Below are positions 23,528 through 23,581 of a stretch of 23,581 bases of DNA, one piece after another. Made by a program: the position numbers and the translations under genes. Below the pieces are notes generated by a model. It saw only the letters and a program-made list of their open reading frames with translations. It ran no database searches and had not been told where the DNA came from. The first letter of the stretch is position 1; each line of letters begins with the position of its first letter. The DNA comes from UBA4877 sp002399285 (lineage in GTDB: Bacteria > Bacillota > Thermoanaerobacteria > Thermoanaerobacterales > UBA4877): assembly GCA_036771835.1 (NCBI GenBank), contig DAIPGN010000022.1, forward strand, positions 1-23,581, read 5' to 3'.

Positions 23528-23581
23528 TTATTCGATCACGGTACCGACAACGCCTGCTCCTACCGTCCTGCCGCCTTCTCT
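23528..23581 (-). CDS. tuf: Elongation factor Tu, C-terminal end (cut by window edge)
   Basis: The last 17 residues are visible, REGGRTVGAGVVGTVIE followed by TAA. E-G-G-R-T-V-G-A-G-V-V is the conserved end of EF-Tu domain III. EF-Tu delivers aminoacyl-tRNA to the ribosome. The rest lies beyond the right edge. tuf directly before rpsJ is the common Firmicutes arrangement and supports the assignment. Confidence 0.93.
   Translation of the reverse strand, partial: REGGRTVGAGVVGTVIE

Noticed and set aside
1..23581. CRISPR array, tRNA, rRNA, insertion sequence or phage genes
   Set aside because: I looked for regularly spaced repeats, cloverleaf-like segments, transposase ORFs and terminal inverted repeats and saw none.

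Overview
The window is a stretch of bacterial chromosome that looks like a member of the class Clostridia (Firmicutes). The evidence is the unbroken tuf–S10–spc–alpha ribosomal cluster, strong AAGGAGG-type ribosome binding sites before nearly every gene, rpsD inside the alpha operon, a KOW-protein gene between map and infA, ecfA1-ecfA2-ecfT-truA-rplM-rpsI after rplQ, and a formate–tetrahydrofolate ligase gene. I cannot name the genus. All genes except one lie on the minus strand, so the biological reading order runs from high to low coordinates.

Right to left: the window opens with the last 17 codons of tuf (23528-23581). The S10 group follows: rpsJ, rplC, rplD, rplW, rplB, rpsS, rplV, rpsC, rplP, rpmC, rpsQ (23478 to 18475). 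Next is the spc group: rplN, rplX, rplE, rpsZ, rpsH, rplF, rplR, rpsE, rplO, secY, adk, map, a KOW-domain gene, infA, rpmJ (18456 to 11317). The alpha group is rpsM, rpsK, rpsD, rpoA, rplQ (11304 to 8547). rpmD (uL30) is missing from its usual place between rpsE and rplO. After a 14-bp perfect hairpin come the energy-coupling-factor transporter genes ecfA1, ecfA2 and ecfT, then truA. A near-consensus promoter overlapping the truA stop starts a separate rplM-rpsI unit, with a structured leader, that ends in an intrinsic terminator at 4311-4338.

Left part: one plus-strand gene (2646-4259) encodes an OPT-family transporter with its own terminator, facing rpsI. Divergent from it is fhs (624-2294, TTG start). 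At the left edge is the first 123 residues of a CARF-like protein (1-370), of the kind that senses cyclic oligoadenylates in type III CRISPR systems. It is the only accessory or defence-like gene here. Its effector half and any CRISPR locus lie outside the window.

Together the genes build the ribosome (22 ribosomal proteins plus IF-1 and the KOW protein), the RNA polymerase alpha subunit, the protein-export channel and N-terminal Met removal, adenylate homeostasis, tRNA pseudouridylation, vitamin uptake and one-carbon metabolism. Start codons were re-chosen where family length and ribosome-binding-site spacing required it. Five genes start with TTG (fhs, infA, secY, rplO, rplR) and two with GTG (rplV, adk).
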